DNA of 64,000 nt from VRUE01 sp963705635 (GTDB taxonomy: Bacteria > Actinomycetota > Thermoleophilia > Solirubrobacterales > 70-9). How positions within the stretch are numbered: position 1 is the first letter of the stretch; each line of letters opens with the position of its first letter. Below, in pieces: positions 63,115-64,000 of this stretch. The stretch is from the NCBI GenBank assembly GCA_963705635.1, contig CAVPKH010000003.1, positions 124,001-188,000 of the forward strand. The letters run 5' to 3'. The position numbers and the translations under genes are program-made. The notes under the pieces were generated by a model. It was not told the DNA's origin. It ran no database searches and saw only the letters and a program-made list of their open reading frames with translations.

Positions 63115-64000
63115 GCCAAAGGACCGGCAGCGACCCCGGCGACCGCGAGCCGCTCCTCGACCACACCGCGCTGCTCGGCGAGGGAGCGGCCGCAGGAGCC
63201 GGGCTCGCTGCCCTCGACGACGCGGCTCGAGCCGCCACGCACACGGATGCGCAGGCGGCTGGGGAAGGTCATCCTCAGCGCCCCGGTGTCGAGACCGTCG
63301 ATGCCGCCGTCAGCCTCAGCCGCGGAGCCGCCCGCCAGCCGCCCGCGCAGCGAACGCCCGAGGAAGCGGCGCAGGCCGTTGTCCGCGGCAATCGCCCGCA
63401 CGATGGCCGGACCAGGGTTGGCCCCGTCCATGTTGGCATCGGCGAGGCGGCGGCGAATCTGCAGCAGGTCGCGTATGCCGAGGTCCGGTGAGGCGCCCGC
63501 CTCCAGCGTCCCCCGCAGGGTCTTCGCGGTCAGCGCCGGCTCGTGCGTGAGGTGGATCCGGGCGGCGAGGGCACGGACCTCGGCCTCGTGCTCGGCCAAC
63601 CAGGCCGGCTCCAGCTCGGCCGGCGTGAGCCTGCCGGCGAGCAGAGCGATCGCCGCGCTCAGCGTCGCCGAGAAGTTGACCCGGATCGGCGTCAGGTCGG
63701 CCCCGCGACCCAGCTCCTCCATCTCACAGGTGAGCCAACCGGCCTCGATCTCGACGCTCTCCACCTGGCTCGGCGCAACGCCCGACGCGAGCGCCGCCTC
63801 GGCCATCGACTGCAGGTAGGCACAGCCCGGCAGGCGCTTGAAGGCAAGGGTGTCGGTGAGCCAGACGCGGCCGAGGGCGCCGAACATCGCCGGCCGCGGC
63901 GCGAAGGAGAGGCTGGCGAGGACGCCGCGTGGATGCTCGATCACGTCGAGGGCGCCGGTCACCCCGTCCGCGGCCAGCAGCGCCGCCCGCGCTCCCACGG
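63111..64000 (-). CDS. MmgE/PrpD-family protein, N-terminus cut by window end
   Basis: At least 295 aa; the 5' end lies beyond 64000. LLAADGVTGALDVIEHPRGV, WLTDTLAFKRLPGCAYLQSM and VESVEIEAGWL match the C-terminal half of MmgE/PrpD enzymes (2-methylcitrate dehydratase, cis-aconitate decarboxylase), including the KRLPGCAYLQ substrate region. The C-terminal ~60 residues end in MTFPSRLRIRVRGG. Which dehydratase or decarboxylase it is cannot be judged from this half. Confidence 0.78.
   Translation of the reverse strand, partial: VGARAALLAADGVTGALDVIEHPRGVLASLSFAPRPAMFGALGRVWLTDTLAFKRLPGCAYLQSMAEAALASGVAPSQVESVEIEAGWLTCEMEELGRGADLTPIRVNFSATLSAAIALLAGRLTPAELEPAWLAEHEAEVRALAARIHLTHEPALTAKTLRGTLEAGASPDLGIRDLLQIRRRLADANMDGANPGPAIVRAIAADNGLRRFLGRSLRGRLAGGSAAEADGGIDGLDTGALRMTFPSRLRIRVRGGSSRVVEGSEPGSCGRSLAEQRGVVEERLAVAGVAAGPLA

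Noticed and set aside
63111..64000. Complete short protein starting at GTG 63998
   Set aside because: The homology begins mid-domain, so the gene continues past the window end.

Overview
ORGANISM. The window is very GC-rich (about 70% by eye outside one island), has short intergenic gaps, many GTG starts and frequent ATGA/GTGA start-stop overlaps. The families present (DUF1702, an AfsA-type double hotdog, MMPL, LmbU-like and PucR regulators, and several paralogous secreted families) suggest Actinomycetota, most likely Thermoleophilia/Solirubrobacterales. This is a family-level inference; there is no rRNA gene.

LAYOUT. 0-4 kb: a two-gene heterodimeric ABC exporter. 4-7.4 kb (minus): a lipoprotein, tRNA-Gln(CTG), a ferredoxin-reductase-like flavoprotein and two TrkA-type proteins. 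7.5-14.8 kb (plus): a tight operon of DUF1702, AfsA-like hotdog, FAD amine-oxidase-like protein, MaoC dehydratase and MMPL lipid exporter, followed by a minus-strand AhpD-like gene. 15.5-20.2 kb (plus): a two-gene cassette (secreted beta-propeller protein, then secreted LPPG-repeat protein) and a phosphopantetheinyl transferase. 20.9-28.2 kb (minus): a coupled fatty-acid/polyketide-type operon (SDR ketoreductase, ACP, KAS, hotdog, MaoC-like, acyltransferase, alpha/beta hydrolase, acyl-AMP ligase). 28.3-34.5 kb: hotdog thioesterase, haloalkane-dehalogenase-like hydrolase, flavin-dependent halogenase-like protein, radical SAM protein, and LmbU-like and PucR/CdaR-like regulators. 34.7-38.8 kb: two APC permeases fused to universal-stress domains. 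38.9-56.1 kb: an island of exported proteins: five copies of family A (each with a conserved leader), three of family B, one of family C, a PEBP lipoprotein, and a second, intact copy of the propeller + LPPG cassette. 56.4-64 kb: a double TetR regulator with a collagen-like exported protein, cupin, nitronate monooxygenase, glutamate decarboxylase, thioredoxin-TPR, SnoaL-like protein and a partial MmgE/PrpD.

HOW IT MAY WORK TOGETHER. Genes at about 7.5-34.5 kb hold what is needed to activate (acyl-AMP ligase, PPTase), elongate (AT, KAS, ACP), reduce and dehydrate (SDR, MaoC), release (thioesterases), tailor (halogenase, dehalogenase-like hydrolase, FAD enzyme, radical SAM), export (MMPL) and regulate a lipid-like specialised metabolite. 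No such product is known to me for this gene set; this is inference. The 39-58 kb island looks like a cell-surface protein factory.

DATA QUALITY. About 28 reading-frame breaks fall in the first 29 kb and only three in the remaining 35 kb. The breaks I could pin down lie in homopolymer or GC-rich runs, and the sequence on either side still codes well. I keep type CDS when a gene has one or a few breaks and clearly reads through, and use pseudogene when it is split into many frames; in both cases a sequencing or assembly indel is at least as likely as real decay.
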